Assembly (NCBI GenBank): GCA_015066345.1
Contig: SVOQ01000017.1
Location: 1 to 55,179, forward strand
Reading direction: 5' to 3'
Source of the DNA: Oscillospiraceae bacterium
GTDB taxonomy: Bacteria > Bacillota > Clostridia > Oscillospirales > Acutalibacteraceae
Length of the DNA: 55,179 bases
Positions 8,580 to 19,240 of the stretch are shown here, one piece after another. Position 1 is the first letter of the stretch. Each line of letters begins with the position of its first letter. The notes below the pieces were generated by a model, which was not told the origin of the DNA, searched no databases, and was given only the letters and a program-made list of their open reading frames with translations. Made by a program: the position numbers and the translations under genes.

Positions 8580-9347
8580 ATGTTTGAAAAACTTTCTTTT
8601 AACGAAAACAACGAACAGATACTTTGTGAAATTAACGGTAAGCACTCCGATATGCTTATGAACATTAAAGTTAAGCATTTCGAAGCAGATGATACCTTTT
8701 CACTTTTTGATAATGATTGCGAAACTGCTTTCCTTATTCTTTACGGTGATGTTGATATCTCATGGAATGGCGAAACAAGGAATATGACAAGGGAAACACC
8801 CTTTGTAAAAGCATCTTACTGTTTACACGTACCTAAAGAAACAGAGGTTTCAATTAAGGCTAATAAAGAATCCCGTATTCTCATTCAACAGACGGATAAT
8901 GATATTATTTTTACACCTGTTTTTTACACACCCGATATGATTCTTTATCAACATTTCGGCAAGGACCAATGGGAAGGTACAGGTTACAGAATTGTATCCA
9001 CTGTTTTCGACCCTGATAATGCTCCCTACTCAAATATGGTTTTGGGCGAAGTTTATAACCAACCCGGTCGTTGGTCAAGCTATCCTCCCCACCACCATCC
9101 CCAACCCGAGGTTTACTATTATCAATTTGATAAACCCCAGGGCTTCGGAGCCGCTTTTGTAGGTGACAATGTTTTCAAAAGCGTTCAGGGAAGTGCGGTA
9201 TATATTACCGACGGTAACGACCACCAACAGGTTGTTGCCCCCGGTTATGAAATGTGTTATATCTGGATGATTCGTCACTTACCCGATGACCCTTGGTATA
9301 AAACGACACGTTTCGTTTCCGACGAACATCAATGGCTCACAAAATAA
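8580..9347 (+). CDS. iolB: 5-deoxy-glucuronate isomerase
   Basis: This 255-aa cupin-type isomerase converts 5-deoxy-D-glucuronate to 2-deoxy-5-keto-gluconate in inositol breakdown. The metal site is clear in PPHHHPQPEVYYY near residue 170, with a further histidine in DGNDHQQV. The start at 8580 is preceded by AAGAAAGGA; an open frame extends further upstream into the SanA-like gene but without a ribosome site. The family length is about 265-275, so this is slightly short but complete. It sits between the SanA-like gene and iolD. Confidence 0.9.
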   Translation: MFEKLSFNENNEQILCEINGKHSDMLMNIKVKHFEADDTFSLFDNDCETAFLILYGDVDISWNGETRNMTRETPFVKASYCLHVPKETEVSIKANKESRILIQQTDNDIIFTPVFYTPDMILYQHFGKDQWEGTGYRIVSTVFDPDNAPYSNMVLGEVYNQPGRWSSYPPHHHPQPEVYYYQFDKPQGFGAAFVGDNVFKSVQGSAVYITDGNDHQQVVAPGYEMCYIWMIRHLPDDPWYKTTRFVSDEHQWLTK

Positions 9348-9380
9348 ACAAAAACAAATTATTTCTTAGGAGTGATATAA

Positions 9381-11294
9381 ATGCCAATTATGACAATGGG
9401 TCAGGCTCTTGTTAAATTCCTTGACAATCAGTATGTATCCTTTGACGGCAAAGAAACCAAATTCGTTGACGGTATTTTTACCGTTTTCGGTCACGGTATT
9501 GTTTGCGGTCTCGGTCAGGCACTTGACGAGGACAAAGGTGCTCTCAGAGTTTATCAAGGTAAAAACGAACAAGGTATGGCACACGTTGCCGCAAGTTTTG
9601 CAAAGCAACATAACCGCCGTAAAATTATTGCCTGTTCTTCTTCAATAGGTCCCGGTGCTGCCAATATGATTACCGCGGCTGCTACGGCAACGGTTAACAA
9701 TGTTCCCCTCTTGTTATTCCCCGCGGACACATTCGCTTGTAGGCAACCCGACCCCGTATTACAACAGTTTGAGCAACCCTACTCTTTATCAGTAACGACT
9801 AACGATGCTTATAAACCCGTTTGCAGATATTGGGACAGAATCGTAAGACCCGAACAACTTATGTCTGCTATGCTCAACGCTATGCGTGTGCTTACAGATA
9901 CCGCAAACACAGGTGCCGTTTGTATTGCTCTTTGTCAGGATGTTGAGGGTGAAAGTTACGATTACCCCGACGAATTCTTCAAAAAGAGAGTTCACAAAAT
10001 CACAAGAATTGCTCCTGCAGAAGATGAAATCACAGAGATTGCCGAGATTTTAAAATCCGCTAAAAAGCCCCTTGTTATTGCAGGCGGCGGTGTAAGATAC
10101 TCAGAGTGCGGTGATACTTTACAGAAATTCTGCGAAAAACATAATATCCCATTTGCAGAAACTCAGAACGGTAAATCCGCCGTACTTTCATCACACAGGT
10201 TAAACCTTGGCGGTGTTGGTGTTACGGGTAACCTTTCTGCTAACTTAATAGCAAAAGATGCGGATGTTATTATTGGTGTCGGTACTCGTTTCTCGGACTT
10301 CACAACTGCATCAAAATCTTTGTTTAAAGATGATGCTAAGTTCGTTACAATTAACACCGACAGGTTTGATGCTTATAAATTAGGTGCAACCAAAGTTGTT
10401 TGTGACGCTAAATTAGGTATCAAAGCTCTCGACGAAGTTATCGGTGATTACAAGACCTGTTACGCAAACGAAATCGCAGATGCAAAGCAGGCTTGGGCAG
10501 AGGAAATGGCTAAGCTTTCTTCATATACATATTCCGATGACTTTGAACCCATTATCAAAGCAAGATACGAAAAAACCATTCCCGAATTTGTTGAAAAAAC
10601 AGGCGGTAAAATCACCCAGACTGCCGCTCTTGCACTTATCAGAGAAAAAATCGATGATGATGCAATTGCCGTTGCCGCCGCAGGTTCACTCCCCGGTTGT
10701 ATGCAGAGAATGTGGACAACGGACAGTCTCTATTCTTATAATATGGAATACGGCTACTCCTGTATGGGTTATGAAATTGCAGGTGCTCTCGGTTCAAAAC
10801 TCGCAGAACCCGAAAAGGAAGTTTATGCTTTCTGCGGTGACGGTAGTTACCTTATGCTCCATAGCGAACTTGTAACCGCTATTCAGGAAAACAAAAAAAT
10901 CAACGTTCTTCTTTTTGATAACTCAGGTTTCGGTTGCATCAATAACCTTCAGATGTCAAACGGTATCGGCAACCTTGCAACTGAGTTCAGAAAACGTGAC
11001 GAAAACGGTGACCTTTTAGGTGATATTTTCACAATTGATTTTGCGAAATGTGCATCAGGTTACGGCGTTAAGACATACACTGCAACTACTCTCGAAGAAC
11101 TCGAAGCAGCACTTGAAGACAGCAAAAAACAAACTGTTTCAACACTTATTGATATTAAAGTTCTTCCCAAATCAATGACCGATGGCTACGGTGCATGGTG
11201 GCACGTTGGCATTGCATCAACTTCAGCTAAAGAAAGCGTTAACACCGCTTTCCAAAATAAAGAAGAAAATCTTAGAAAAGCGAGGAAATTCTAA
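9381..11294 (+). CDS. iolD: 3D-trihydroxycyclohexane-1,2-dione hydrolase, ThDP-dependent
   Basis: This 637-aa thiamine-diphosphate enzyme opens the ring of 3D-(3,5/4)-trihydroxycyclohexane-1,2-dione to 5-deoxy-glucuronate. It has the three-domain acetolactate-synthase-like layout. The catalytic glutamate is in GKNEQGMAH (near residue 62), a central Rossmann-like domain follows ([12 protein letters not shown]), and the C-terminal ThDP motif begins GDGSYLM near residue 486 and ends LLFDNSGFG. The length matches IolD. An AGGAGTGA ribosome site precedes the ATG. The stop overlaps the next start by one base, so translation is coupled with iolE. Confidence 0.93.
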   Translation: MPIMTMGQALVKFLDNQYVSFDGKETKFVDGIFTVFGHGIVCGLGQALDEDKGALRVYQGKNEQGMAHVAASFAKQHNRRKIIACSSSIGPGAANMITAAATATVNNVPLLLFPADTFACRQPDPVLQQFEQPYSLSVTTNDAYKPVCRYWDRIVRPEQLMSAMLNAMRVLTDTANTGAVCIALCQDVEGESYDYPDEFFKKRVHKITRIAPAEDEITEIAEILKSAKKPLVIAGGGVRYSECGDTLQKFCEKHNIPFAETQNGKSAVLSSHRLNLGGVGVTGNLSANLIAKDADVIIGVGTRFSDFTTASKSLFKDDAKFVTINTDRFDAYKLGATKVVCDAKLGIKALDEVIGDYKTCYANEIADAKQAWAEEMAKLSSYTYSDDFEPIIKARYEKTIPEFVEKTGGKITQTAALALIREKIDDDAIAVAAAGSLPGCMQRMWTTDSLYSYNMEYGYSCMGYEIAGALGSKLAEPEKEVYAFCGDGSYLMLHSELVTAIQENKKINVLLFDNSGFGCINNLQMSNGIGNLATEFRKRDENGDLLGDIFTIDFAKCASGYGVKTYTATTLEELEAALEDSKKQTVSTLIDIKVLPKSMTDGYGAWWHVGIASTSAKESVNTAFQNKEENLRKARKF

Positions 11295-12187
11295 TGCTTG
11301 ATAAAAACAAAGTAAAACTCGGTATTGCACCTATTGCCTGGACAAATGATGATATGCCCGACCTTGGTGCTCAAAACACATTCGAACAGTGCATTTCTGA
11401 AATGGCTCTTGCAGGCTTCACAGGATGCGAAGTAGGTAACAAATACCCCAAAGACACAAAGGTTCTTAAAAAGGCTCTTGACCTTCGCGGTATGCAGATT
11501 TGTAACGCTTGGTTCTCAACCTTCCTTACAACAAAACCCTACGAGGAAACTGAAAAAGACTTTATTGAGCATATTACTTTCCTTAAGGAAATGGGTGCAA
11601 AGGTTGTAGGTGTCTCCGAGCAGGGCCACTCAATTCAGGGTACAGACCTTTCAATTTTTGACGACAAGTACGTTATGAACGACGAAGAATGGGATATGCT
11701 TTGCACAGGTCTTAACAAATTAGGCAAAGTTGCAAAGGATATGGGTATTACCCTTACATTCCATCATCATATGGGTACTGTTGTACAGACTGAAGCTGAA
11801 ATTGACAGACTTATGGAAAATACAGACCCCGAACTTTTCAATCTTCTTTTTGACTCAGGTCACCTTGCATATTGCGGTGAAGATTATATGAGCGTTCTCA
11901 AGAAGTATATTAAACGCATTAAACACGTTCATCTTAAAGATATCCGCCCCGATGTTATTGCAGATGTTAAAGCTAATAAAGAAAGCTTCCTTCAGGGCGT
12001 AAGAAAAGGTACATTCACAGTTCCCGGTGACGGTGTAATTGATTTCGCACCTATTTTTGAAGTTCTTTCTGAAAATGATTACGAGGGTTATGTTCTTGTT
12101 GAAGCAGAGCAAGACCCCGCAATTGCAAACCCCTTTGAATATGCTCTCAAAGCAAGAAAATACATTGCTGAAAAAGCAGGTTTATAA
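11294..12187 (+). CDS. iolE: myo-inosose-2 dehydratase
   Basis: This 297-aa TIM-barrel enzyme of the xylose-isomerase-like family dehydrates 2-keto-myo-inositol (inosose) to the diketone used by IolD. The features are [24 protein letters not shown] and VEAEQDPA, which supply the metal-binding Glu, Asp, His and Glu. The length (about 297) is standard. The start overlaps the iolD stop (TAATG). Confidence 0.92.
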   Translation: MLDKNKVKLGIAPIAWTNDDMPDLGAQNTFEQCISEMALAGFTGCEVGNKYPKDTKVLKKALDLRGMQICNAWFSTFLTTKPYEETEKDFIEHITFLKEMGAKVVGVSEQGHSIQGTDLSIFDDKYVMNDEEWDMLCTGLNKLGKVAKDMGITLTFHHHMGTVVQTEAEIDRLMENTDPELFNLLFDSGHLAYCGEDYMSVLKKYIKRIKHVHLKDIRPDVIADVKANKESFLQGVRKGTFTVPGDGVIDFAPIFEVLSENDYEGYVLVEAEQDPAIANPFEYALKARKYIAEKAGL

Positions 12188-12204
12188 TTAACGAGGTGAA
12201 ACTA

Positions 12205-13716
12205 ATGTCAGCAGAAAAAATCAAATATTTTTGTAACGGTCAATACATTGAATCTAAAACTGATGTATGGTATGACCTCCACAACCCCAGTACAGGCGAA
12301 GTAACAGGCTATGCCCCCTGTTGCACTAACGAAGAAGTGCTTGAGGCAGTTGAAGCTGCAAAAGCCGCTTACCCCTCATGGAGTGCAACACCCGCTATCA
12401 AACGTTCTCAGATTCTTTATAACGTTCGTAATCTTCTTGTTGAACATATGGAAGAACTTACAACTCTCGTTGCAGAAGAAAACGGTAAAGTATGGTCCGA
12501 GGCAGAGGGTGATGTACTTAAAGCAAAAGAAGGCACAGAACTCGCTATTCAGGTTACTTCACTTATGATGGGTGAAAGCCTTATGGACGCTTCAAAAGGC
12601 TTTGACACCGTTTTATATCGTGAATCAATGGGTGTTTTCGCAGGTATTGTTCCCGTAAACTTCCCCGCTATGATTCCCTTCGGTTGGATGGTTCCCGTTT
12701 GTGTTGCTTGTGGTAATACAATCGTTCTTAAAGCCGCATCATTAACACCCAGAACCGCTCTCAGAATTGCCGAACTCTACAAAGAGGCGGGTATGCCCGA
12801 CGGTGTTGTTAATATTGTTACTTGCTCAAGAAACGAGATTAATACTCTTCTTGACCACCCCGACATTAAAGGTATCACCTTCGTTGGTTCAACACCCGTT
12901 GGTAAACTTATTTACGAAAGAGCCGCAAAAGCCGGTAAACGTGTTCAGGCTCTTTGTCAGGCTAAAAACCACGCACTTGTTCTCGAGGATACACCTATCG
13001 AAAGAACAGTTGCAGGTATTATCAACTCTGCTTACGGTTGTGCAGGTCAACGTTGTATGGCTCTTTCCTGTTGCGTAGTTCAGGAATCCATTGCCGATAA
13101 ATTCGTTGCAGAGCTTAAGAAACAGGCTATGCAGATTAAAGTAGGTAAATCAGTTGATAAAACTTCAAAACTCGGACCTATTACATACAAAAAGCATTAC
13201 GAGGAAGTTATTGCAGATATCGAAAAAGGTGTTAAGGAAGGTGCAACACTTGTTCTTGACGGTAGAAGCCCCGAACTTCCCGATGAAATCAAAAACGGTT
13301 ACTTTGTAGGACCTACAATTTTCGACAACGTAACTGAGGATATGACTATCGGCAGAGATGAAGTTTTCGGTCCTGTACTTTGCATCAAACGTGTTAAAGA
13401 CTTCCACGAGGGTCTTGCAGTTATGAACGCTAACCCCTATGCAAACGGTTCGGTTATTTTCACACAGAACGGTCACTATGCCCGTGAATTCACACGTCAC
13501 ACCCACGGCGGTATGGTTGGTGTTAACGTTGGTATTCCTGTACCCATCGGATTCTTCCCCTTCTCAGGTCATAAAGATTCATTCTTCGGTGACCTCCACT
13601 GTCTCGGTAAAGATTCTTACAGATTCTTTACAGAAAGCAAATGTATTACAACACGTTGGTTCGATGAAGACGAAATCAAGAAAACAGAAGTTTCCACTTG
13701 GGACGGTACTATCTGA
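12205..13716 (+). CDS. iolA: (Methyl)malonate-semialdehyde dehydrogenase, CoA-acylating
   Basis: This 503-aa aldehyde dehydrogenase is of the MmsA/IolA type. It turns malonate semialdehyde into acetyl-CoA with CO2 release, the last step of the B. subtilis route. The catalytic cysteine is in GQRCMALS near residue 283. FAGIVPVNFPAMIPFGWM and FVGSTPVGK are typical NAD- and substrate-site segments. The start at 12205 has CGAGGTGA upstream; an in-frame GTG at 12196 is part of that ribosome site. Many anaerobes reduce malonate semialdehyde instead, so its presence argues for an oxidative branch. Confidence 0.92.
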   Translation: MSAEKIKYFCNGQYIESKTDVWYDLHNPSTGEVTGYAPCCTNEEVLEAVEAAKAAYPSWSATPAIKRSQILYNVRNLLVEHMEELTTLVAEENGKVWSEAEGDVLKAKEGTELAIQVTSLMMGESLMDASKGFDTVLYRESMGVFAGIVPVNFPAMIPFGWMVPVCVACGNTIVLKAASLTPRTALRIAELYKEAGMPDGVVNIVTCSRNEINTLLDHPDIKGITFVGSTPVGKLIYERAAKAGKRVQALCQAKNHALVLEDTPIERTVAGIINSAYGCAGQRCMALSCCVVQESIADKFVAELKKQAMQIKVGKSVDKTSKLGPITYKKHYEEVIADIEKGVKEGATLVLDGRSPELPDEIKNGYFVGPTIFDNVTEDMTIGRDEVFGPVLCIKRVKDFHEGLAVMNANPYANGSVIFTQNGHYAREFTRHTHGGMVGVNVGIPVPIGFFPFSGHKDSFFGDLHCLGKDSYRFFTESKCITTRWFDEDEIKKTEVSTWDGTI

Positions 13717-13745
13717 TTATTTCACTTTGAAAGGATATAATAATT

Positions 13746-14753
13746 ATGCTTAATATTGGTATTATCGGCGCAGGCCGTATCGGTAAGGTTCACCTTGAAT
13801 CAATTTCTTACCACGTTAAAAATGCAGTTGTAACGGCAATTGCAGACCCTTTCATGAATGACGAAACAAAGGCATTCTGCGAAGGTTTCGGCGTTGAAAA
13901 AATCTACACTGATTACAAAAAAATCATTGAAGACGAAACAATTGATGCAGTTCTTGTTTGCTCTTCTACCGACACCCACGCTCCTATTTCTATTGAAGCA
14001 ATTGAAGCTGGTAAACACGTATTCTGCGAAAAACCCCTTGCAAACACTGTGGAGAAAATTCTTGAAATTGCGGAAGCACTCAAGGCTCATCCCGAAGTAA
14101 AATTCCAGGTTGGCTTTAATCGTCGTTTTGACCATAACTTTGCTGCTGTAAGAAAAGCTTATGATGAAGGTAAAATTGGTGATGCACAAATTCTTAAAAT
14201 CACTTCACGTGACCCTCAGGCACCACCGGTTGGCTACTGTGCAGCAAGTATTTTCCTTGATATGACAATTCACGATTTCGATATGGCTTGTTTCCTTACA
14301 AACAGCGATGTTGAAGAACTCTATGTATACGCTGATGCTCTTATCAATCCCGGTATCCGTGAATATGGTGATTTTGATACAGCTATCATTTCAATGAAAA
14401 TGGAAAATGGTGCTCTTGCAGTTATCGATAATTCACGTCAGGCTATGTACGGCTACGACCAGAGAGCAGAACTTTTCGGTTCAAAGGGTATGGTTGCAAC
14501 CGCTAACGACACTCTTTCAACAGCTGTTATTGCAGACGCAAACGGTGTTACAGGCGAAAAGCCCCTCTATTTCTTCCTTGAGAGATATATGGGCTCATTC
14601 TCTGAAGAAGTAAGACAGTTTGTTGACTGCTGTATAAATGATAAAGAAACGCCCGTTGGTATTCATGCCGGTCTTCAGTCAGTTAAGATTGCTCTTGCTG
14701 CTGAAAAATCCGCTAACGAACACAGACCCGTTAAACTTTCAGAAATCAACTAA
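13746..14753 (+). CDS. iolG: Inositol 2-dehydrogenase
   Basis: This 335-aa Gfo/Idh/MocA-family oxidoreductase catalyses the first step, myo-inositol to 2-keto-myo-inositol with NAD. The Rossmann motif GIIGAGRIGKVH is at the N terminus, the EKP motif is in CEKPLA near residue 94, and MTIHDFDMA carries the catalytic Asp and His. The length is standard. Its ribosome site is GAAAGGATA. It could act on scyllo- or chiro-inositol as well; substrate range cannot be read from sequence. It is the last classical iol gene; the next gene begins 15 nt later. Confidence 0.92.
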   Translation: MLNIGIIGAGRIGKVHLESISYHVKNAVVTAIADPFMNDETKAFCEGFGVEKIYTDYKKIIEDETIDAVLVCSSTDTHAPISIEAIEAGKHVFCEKPLANTVEKILEIAEALKAHPEVKFQVGFNRRFDHNFAAVRKAYDEGKIGDAQILKITSRDPQAPPVGYCAASIFLDMTIHDFDMACFLTNSDVEELYVYADALINPGIREYGDFDTAIISMKMENGALAVIDNSRQAMYGYDQRAELFGSKGMVATANDTLSTAVIADANGVTGEKPLYFFLERYMGSFSEEVRQFVDCCINDKETPVGIHAGLQSVKIALAAEKSANEHRPVKLSEIN

Positions 14754-14768
14754 AGAGGTCTTTTATTA

Positions 14769-16337
14769 ATGACTGAAAAACACTATGATATTATAGTTAT
14801 TGGTGCAGGTTGCGGCGGTTTAACCGCCGCAACATGTGCTGCAAAAGAAGGAAAAAAGGTTTTATTACTTGAACGCCACAATGCCCCGGGCGGTTTTTCC
14901 TCCAGTTTTGTCAGGGGCAGATTTGAATTTGATGTTTCTTTACACGAGCTCTGCAGATTTTCTAATGAAGCAGGGCTTGGTGAATTACGTGTCATTTTCG
15001 ATTCATTAGGAATCAGTGACAAAATACAATGGACAACCATTCCCGAGGCTTTCAGATTAATAAGCAGATCATACGATGGTTCAAAAATTGATGCTACAAT
15101 GCCTTTCGGTGTTGAAAACTTTATTGAGACAATGGAACAGTATGTACCCGGTAGCAAAGAGTCTATGACAAAGCTCTTTAAATTGGGTGATGAAATTGAA
15201 GAAGCTATTGATTACTTTGCCGCAAACGAAATTAAACCGAGTTTCAAATCAATTCGAAATATTATGAAGAAATACGGTAATTTCGTAAAAACTGCCCCCT
15301 ACTCTGTTAATGAAGTTCTTGATGCTTTAAAAGTTCCCAAAAAAGCACAGGAAATTTTCAATGCCTATTGGTTATATCTCGGGGTTGATTGCGACAGATT
15401 GAGTTTTACTCACTATATAGTAATGGTAAACTCATATATTCGTCTTGGTGCATTTATCCCCACTTTACGCAGCCACGCTATGAGTATGGCTTTAGCCGGT
15501 GTTATTGAAGATAACAATGGTGAAATCCGCTATAATTCACACGTTTCCCGTATTTTATTCAGAGACGGACACGCTTGTGGTGTTATATTAAAAAACGGTG
15601 AAAGAATCAACTGTAATCACATTATCTGCAACTGTTCTCCCACCACCGTTTACTCTAAAATGATGAAAAAGAGTGATGTACCCGTATCGGCACTCAAAAG
15701 GACCAATGCCCGTACTTTTGGTGCAAGAGGTGCTTGTGTTTACTTGGGACTTAACCGTTCTCCCGAGGAATTAGGAATTAAGAATTACTCATATTTCATT
15801 ACAAACACCGCGGACTCCGCATCGCAATTTTCACTTATGAAATCGATAGATACAAACTCCGCTCAGGCGACAGTTTGTTTAAATATAGCTAATCCCGACT
15901 GTTCCCCTGCAGGAACGACAATTTTGTGTATTACTACACTTTATACTGATAATTGTTGGGCAGACGTAACCCCCGAGGGTTATTTCGACGAAAAAGACTT
16001 ACTTGCCGCCCGACTTATTTCAAAATTTGAGGACGCAACAGGCATCACCATTCACAAATATATTGAAGAAATTGAGGTTGCAACACCCGCTACCTTCGCA
16101 AGATATACTAATACTCCCCAAGGCGTAATCTACGGTTATCTCGGTGATGATTGGGATAGTGTCGTACCAAGATTTATGACAGAAGCAATTGATTGCGACA
16201 CCCCAGGTCTGCGTTTTTGCGGTGGTTGGGGAACTCAACTTTCAGGGGTTAATTCCGCAGTTGCCTCAGGCAGAAATGCTGCATACGCAACTCTTTATGA
16301 CATAGCCGAAGAAAGGAGCGACAACAATGAAGAATAA
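14769..16337 (+). CDS. CrtI/retinol-saturase-like FAD-dependent oxidoreductase
   Basis: This 522-aa flavoprotein opens with a dinucleotide-binding motif (VIGAGCGGLTAA, residues 10-21) followed by LLERHNAPGG. It ends with the second FAD motif of the phytoene desaturase family, CGGWGTQLSGVNSAVASGRNAA-type, near residue 495. Relatives desaturate or saturate long hydrophobic chains (carotenoids, retinol) or oxidise amines. No carotenoid biosynthesis genes are present here, so the substrate is open. The gene follows iolG by 15 nt with GAGGTC upstream. Its 3' end overlaps the next gene by 11 nt, so the two proteins are probably made in step and may form an electron-transfer pair. Confidence 0.8.
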   Translation: MTEKHYDIIVIGAGCGGLTAATCAAKEGKKVLLLERHNAPGGFSSSFVRGRFEFDVSLHELCRFSNEAGLGELRVIFDSLGISDKIQWTTIPEAFRLISRSYDGSKIDATMPFGVENFIETMEQYVPGSKESMTKLFKLGDEIEEAIDYFAANEIKPSFKSIRNIMKKYGNFVKTAPYSVNEVLDALKVPKKAQEIFNAYWLYLGVDCDRLSFTHYIVMVNSYIRLGAFIPTLRSHAMSMALAGVIEDNNGEIRYNSHVSRILFRDGHACGVILKNGERINCNHIICNCSPTTVYSKMMKKSDVPVSALKRTNARTFGARGACVYLGLNRSPEELGIKNYSYFITNTADSASQFSLMKSIDTNSAQATVCLNIANPDCSPAGTTILCITTLYTDNCWADVTPEGYFDEKDLLAARLISKFEDATGITIHKYIEEIEVATPATFARYTNTPQGVIYGYLGDDWDSVVPRFMTEAIDCDTPGLRFCGGWGTQLSGVNSAVASGRNAAYATLYDIAEERSDNNEE

Positions 16338-17529
16338 AATCAAAGTACGCTCCACCCTTAAAGATATAAGGAACTTCACCAATATTCCCGAATTACGTAA
16401 AGGGGTTATTCAAGAAGCTCCCGAAACACCCGTTAACGGTAATTTCGCGGTCAATTCCATCGCCAACTTTTTGCACCCTTCCACACAGTATCTTAAAGTT
16501 AAGCAAGTAGCGGAAATTAACCGTTATACGAGGGCTTATATTCTCGAACCCGATACTGCACACGGTACGGCTAAATTAGCCTATTTCAGACCGGGTCAAT
16601 GGATAAGCGTTACTTTACAAATAGGTAATGCAATTGTTACAAGACCATATACCCTTTGTGCGTCACCCTTACGCTCGGTTGATGATGAATATATGATTAT
16701 AGTTGATAAAAAGCCCGATGGCTTTGCATCACATTATATATTCAACAATTGGCGAAAAGGTACTGAAATAACAGCATCGGCACCTTGCGGTAATTTTTAT
16801 TACCAACCCTTAAGAGATTCAAAAAATGTTGTAGGTGTATGCGATAACCATGGTTTTTCAGGCTTTTTATCAATGGCAGAGGCAATTGCCGATAAAAGTC
16901 TTAATATGGATTTAACCTTGATTTATTACGCAAGAAAACAAAATGAGGCTATTATGTCCCAAAGGTTTGATGAATTATCCGAAAAAGCCTCTAATTTCAG
17001 AATCATTTATGTTTTCAGTGATGAACACGTTTTCAAATGTGAGCGAGGTTTTGTTACAAAAAGCCTTATAGAAAAATATGCCCCTTTTACAAAATACAGT
17101 TTATTTGTCAGCGGTTCAAATACTTTATACAACCGCCTTATACCCCAAATAAGCGAATTAAAATTAGAAAACAAGTATATCCGTTTTGGTTTAAACGGAC
17201 AGATTATTAACCCCGAAGCCCTTCCTGATTTTCCTCAGGATGCCATCGGTAAAACTTTCTTATGTAAGGTTATAAAGGATGGCGAATTGCTCTCAACCGT
17301 TCCTTGTAGTTCGACAGAATCCTTGCTTGTGGCTTTAGAACGTGAGGGTATTAAAGCACCTTCCCTTTGCCGTTCGGGCGAATGCGGATTTTGCCGTGCA
17401 AAACTTCTTAAAGGTAATGTTTTCATCCCTAAGGGTGTTGACAACAGAAGACTTGCGGACTCAAGCCACGGTATTATTCACCCCTGTTGTTCATATCCGA
17501 TGAGCGATATGACCCTCGTAATTAATTAA
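16327..17529 (+). CDS. Flavodoxin/ferredoxin reductase-like protein with C-terminal 2Fe-2S domain
   Basis: This 400-aa protein has an FNR-type FAD domain (RPYTLCAS near residue 107), a nucleotide-binding-like domain, and a plant-type ferredoxin domain. The ferredoxin carries CRSGECGFC and a last cysteine in HPCCSYP (C-x4-C-x2-C-x29 or so-C). The first 70 residues are not recognised. The usual nicotinamide loop GGxGxTP is replaced by GVCDNHGFSGFLSM, so NAD(P)H use is uncertain. It probably passes electrons to or from the flavoprotein encoded just upstream. Its ribosome site GAAAGGAG lies inside the upstream gene. Confidence 0.8.
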   Translation: MKNKIKVRSTLKDIRNFTNIPELRKGVIQEAPETPVNGNFAVNSIANFLHPSTQYLKVKQVAEINRYTRAYILEPDTAHGTAKLAYFRPGQWISVTLQIGNAIVTRPYTLCASPLRSVDDEYMIIVDKKPDGFASHYIFNNWRKGTEITASAPCGNFYYQPLRDSKNVVGVCDNHGFSGFLSMAEAIADKSLNMDLTLIYYARKQNEAIMSQRFDELSEKASNFRIIYVFSDEHVFKCERGFVTKSLIEKYAPFTKYSLFVSGSNTLYNRLIPQISELKLENKYIRFGLNGQIINPEALPDFPQDAIGKTFLCKVIKDGELLSTVPCSSTESLLVALEREGIKAPSLCRSGECGFCRAKLLKGNVFIPKGVDNRRLADSSHGIIHPCCSYPMSDMTLVIN

Positions 17530-17544
17530 AACACGGAGTAATTT

Positions 17545-19236
17545 ATGATTGATATAAAAGGACAAATTCTTGCCGCATTCGGCGGTATGTTAGGCGTATG
17601 CGAACACATAAAACTTAACATTTATTCACGCAGAGCCAACAAAATGCAGAAAACTTGCGTCAAACGTCTTATGCGTAAAAATAAATCTACGGTTTACGGT
17701 AAACTTAATAACTTTAAAGATGTTAAGTCCATTGAAGATTACCAACGTATAGTCCCCCTCTCCACCTATGCTGATTATGATGAATACGTCTGGAGGATGG
17801 CAAACGGCGAAAAAGGGCTTATTACAAATATGTTTGTACGCCGTTTCACCGAATCTTCAGGTAGTACAGGTAAGCAAAAACTCGTTCCCCTCTCCTATTG
17901 GGCAGAGTGGGTTTGTCAGTGTTTCAGTTTCAGTGCACCCGTTGGTTGTGCGGTAAAATGGTTTATGAAAAAAGGCAGACCGATTCCGCCCCAAAAGGGA
18001 CTTTTAACTGCAGAAACAGGCAGACGCAAAGTTAAGGGTGGTACAATAAGTTGCCTATCATCAATACCCCTTCTTAACCTTCGTCCCCTTGTTCCATTCT
18101 TCGCAACATCGCCCAAGGAAGTTCTTTTTCCTGAGCAAGGTGCGGATATGGATATGCATTATCTTAAACTCCGTTTTGCTTTACCTAACCGAAAAACAAG
18201 CTACTTAGGTACAGTATTCATTACAACCCTCGAGTCAATGTTCTTTTATATGGAAGAAAACTGGGAAATGCTATGTGATGATATTGAAAAGGGTATTATC
18301 AACGACAGTATTAAAATGCCCGAGGAACTCAGGAAGAAATACAATAAAAAACTCAGACCCAATCCCAAAAGAGCCGAGGAGTTACGTCGTGAATTCCGTA
18401 AGGGATTTGACGAATCACCTATTATTCCGAGAATCTGGCCTAAGGTTGAGTGGATGTACGGTATGGGTACGGGTTCCCTCGCCTTTTATGCTAAAAAATT
18501 AAGACGTTATATTGGCGAGGATATGCCCATTCACTACTTGGGTTACACCGCAACTGAAGCATTTATGGCAGTTCCCATTGAACTGAACTCTTTCGAATAT
18601 GTAATGCTTCCGCAGAACGGTTTTTATGAGTTCAGACCCATTGACTGCGACAGTTACGATAATCTTCTTACTATAAAAGACCTTGAAGTCGGCAAAGAAT
18701 ATGAAATAATACTTACTAATATGAGCGGTTTTTACCGTTATCGTATTGAAGATGTTATTAAAGTTACGGGCTTTTATCACCAATGCCCCAAAATCACATT
18801 CTGTTATCGACTTAACCAAATTGCAAATATAAGTGGTGAAAAGGTAAGCTCCCTTGCTTTTGACGAAATCGTTGCTAACCTTTCTGAAAAGATGGATGAT
18901 TTATATATAGGTTACAGTATTTATCCCGACAGAAGCACCTCACCCGGTCATTACATACTATTAGTTGAAACCGCAGAACCCATAAGCGACGAAAAGAAAG
19001 CAAAGTACAACGAAGCATTTGAAGAAATGCTTTGTAAGGGTAACGTAAGTGTTGAGCCACTTATAAAAAGCGGTGCGTTAGGTCACTGCGAGGTTAAATT
19101 CCTGAAACACGGTACATACGACGATTACCGTGAAGTATTACGAAAAAGAGGAGCAAACCTTAATCAGGTAAAACCCATTAAAGTTATTGACAATGACGAA
19201 AAAAGAGATTTCTTCTTTTCGCATATCCAAGGGTGA
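17545..19236 (+). CDS. GH3-family acyl-adenylating protein
   Basis: This 563-aa protein belongs to the GH3 family, known from plant auxin/jasmonate amido synthetases that adenylate a carboxylic acid and join it to an amino acid. The ATP motif TESSGSTGKQK lies near residue 105, YTATEAFMAVP near 330, and the family hallmark SGFYRYRIEDVI with DLEVGKEYEIIL near 385-400. Bacterial members have no settled substrate. There is no carrier-protein domain. It sits 15 nt after the ferredoxin-reductase-like gene. The context suggests activation of a carboxylic acid, later handled by the condensation-like protein encoded next (4 nt gap). Confidence 0.85.
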   Translation: MIDIKGQILAAFGGMLGVCEHIKLNIYSRRANKMQKTCVKRLMRKNKSTVYGKLNNFKDVKSIEDYQRIVPLSTYADYDEYVWRMANGEKGLITNMFVRRFTESSGSTGKQKLVPLSYWAEWVCQCFSFSAPVGCAVKWFMKKGRPIPPQKGLLTAETGRRKVKGGTISCLSSIPLLNLRPLVPFFATSPKEVLFPEQGADMDMHYLKLRFALPNRKTSYLGTVFITTLESMFFYMEENWEMLCDDIEKGIINDSIKMPEELRKKYNKKLRPNPKRAEELRREFRKGFDESPIIPRIWPKVEWMYGMGTGSLAFYAKKLRRYIGEDMPIHYLGYTATEAFMAVPIELNSFEYVMLPQNGFYEFRPIDCDSYDNLLTIKDLEVGKEYEIILTNMSGFYRYRIEDVIKVTGFYHQCPKITFCYRLNQIANISGEKVSSLAFDEIVANLSEKMDDLYIGYSIYPDRSTSPGHYILLVETAEPISDEKKAKYNEAFEEMLCKGNVSVEPLIKSGALGHCEVKFLKHGTYDDYREVLRKRGANLNQVKPIKVIDNDEKRDFFFSHIQG

Positions 19237-19240
19237 AAAT

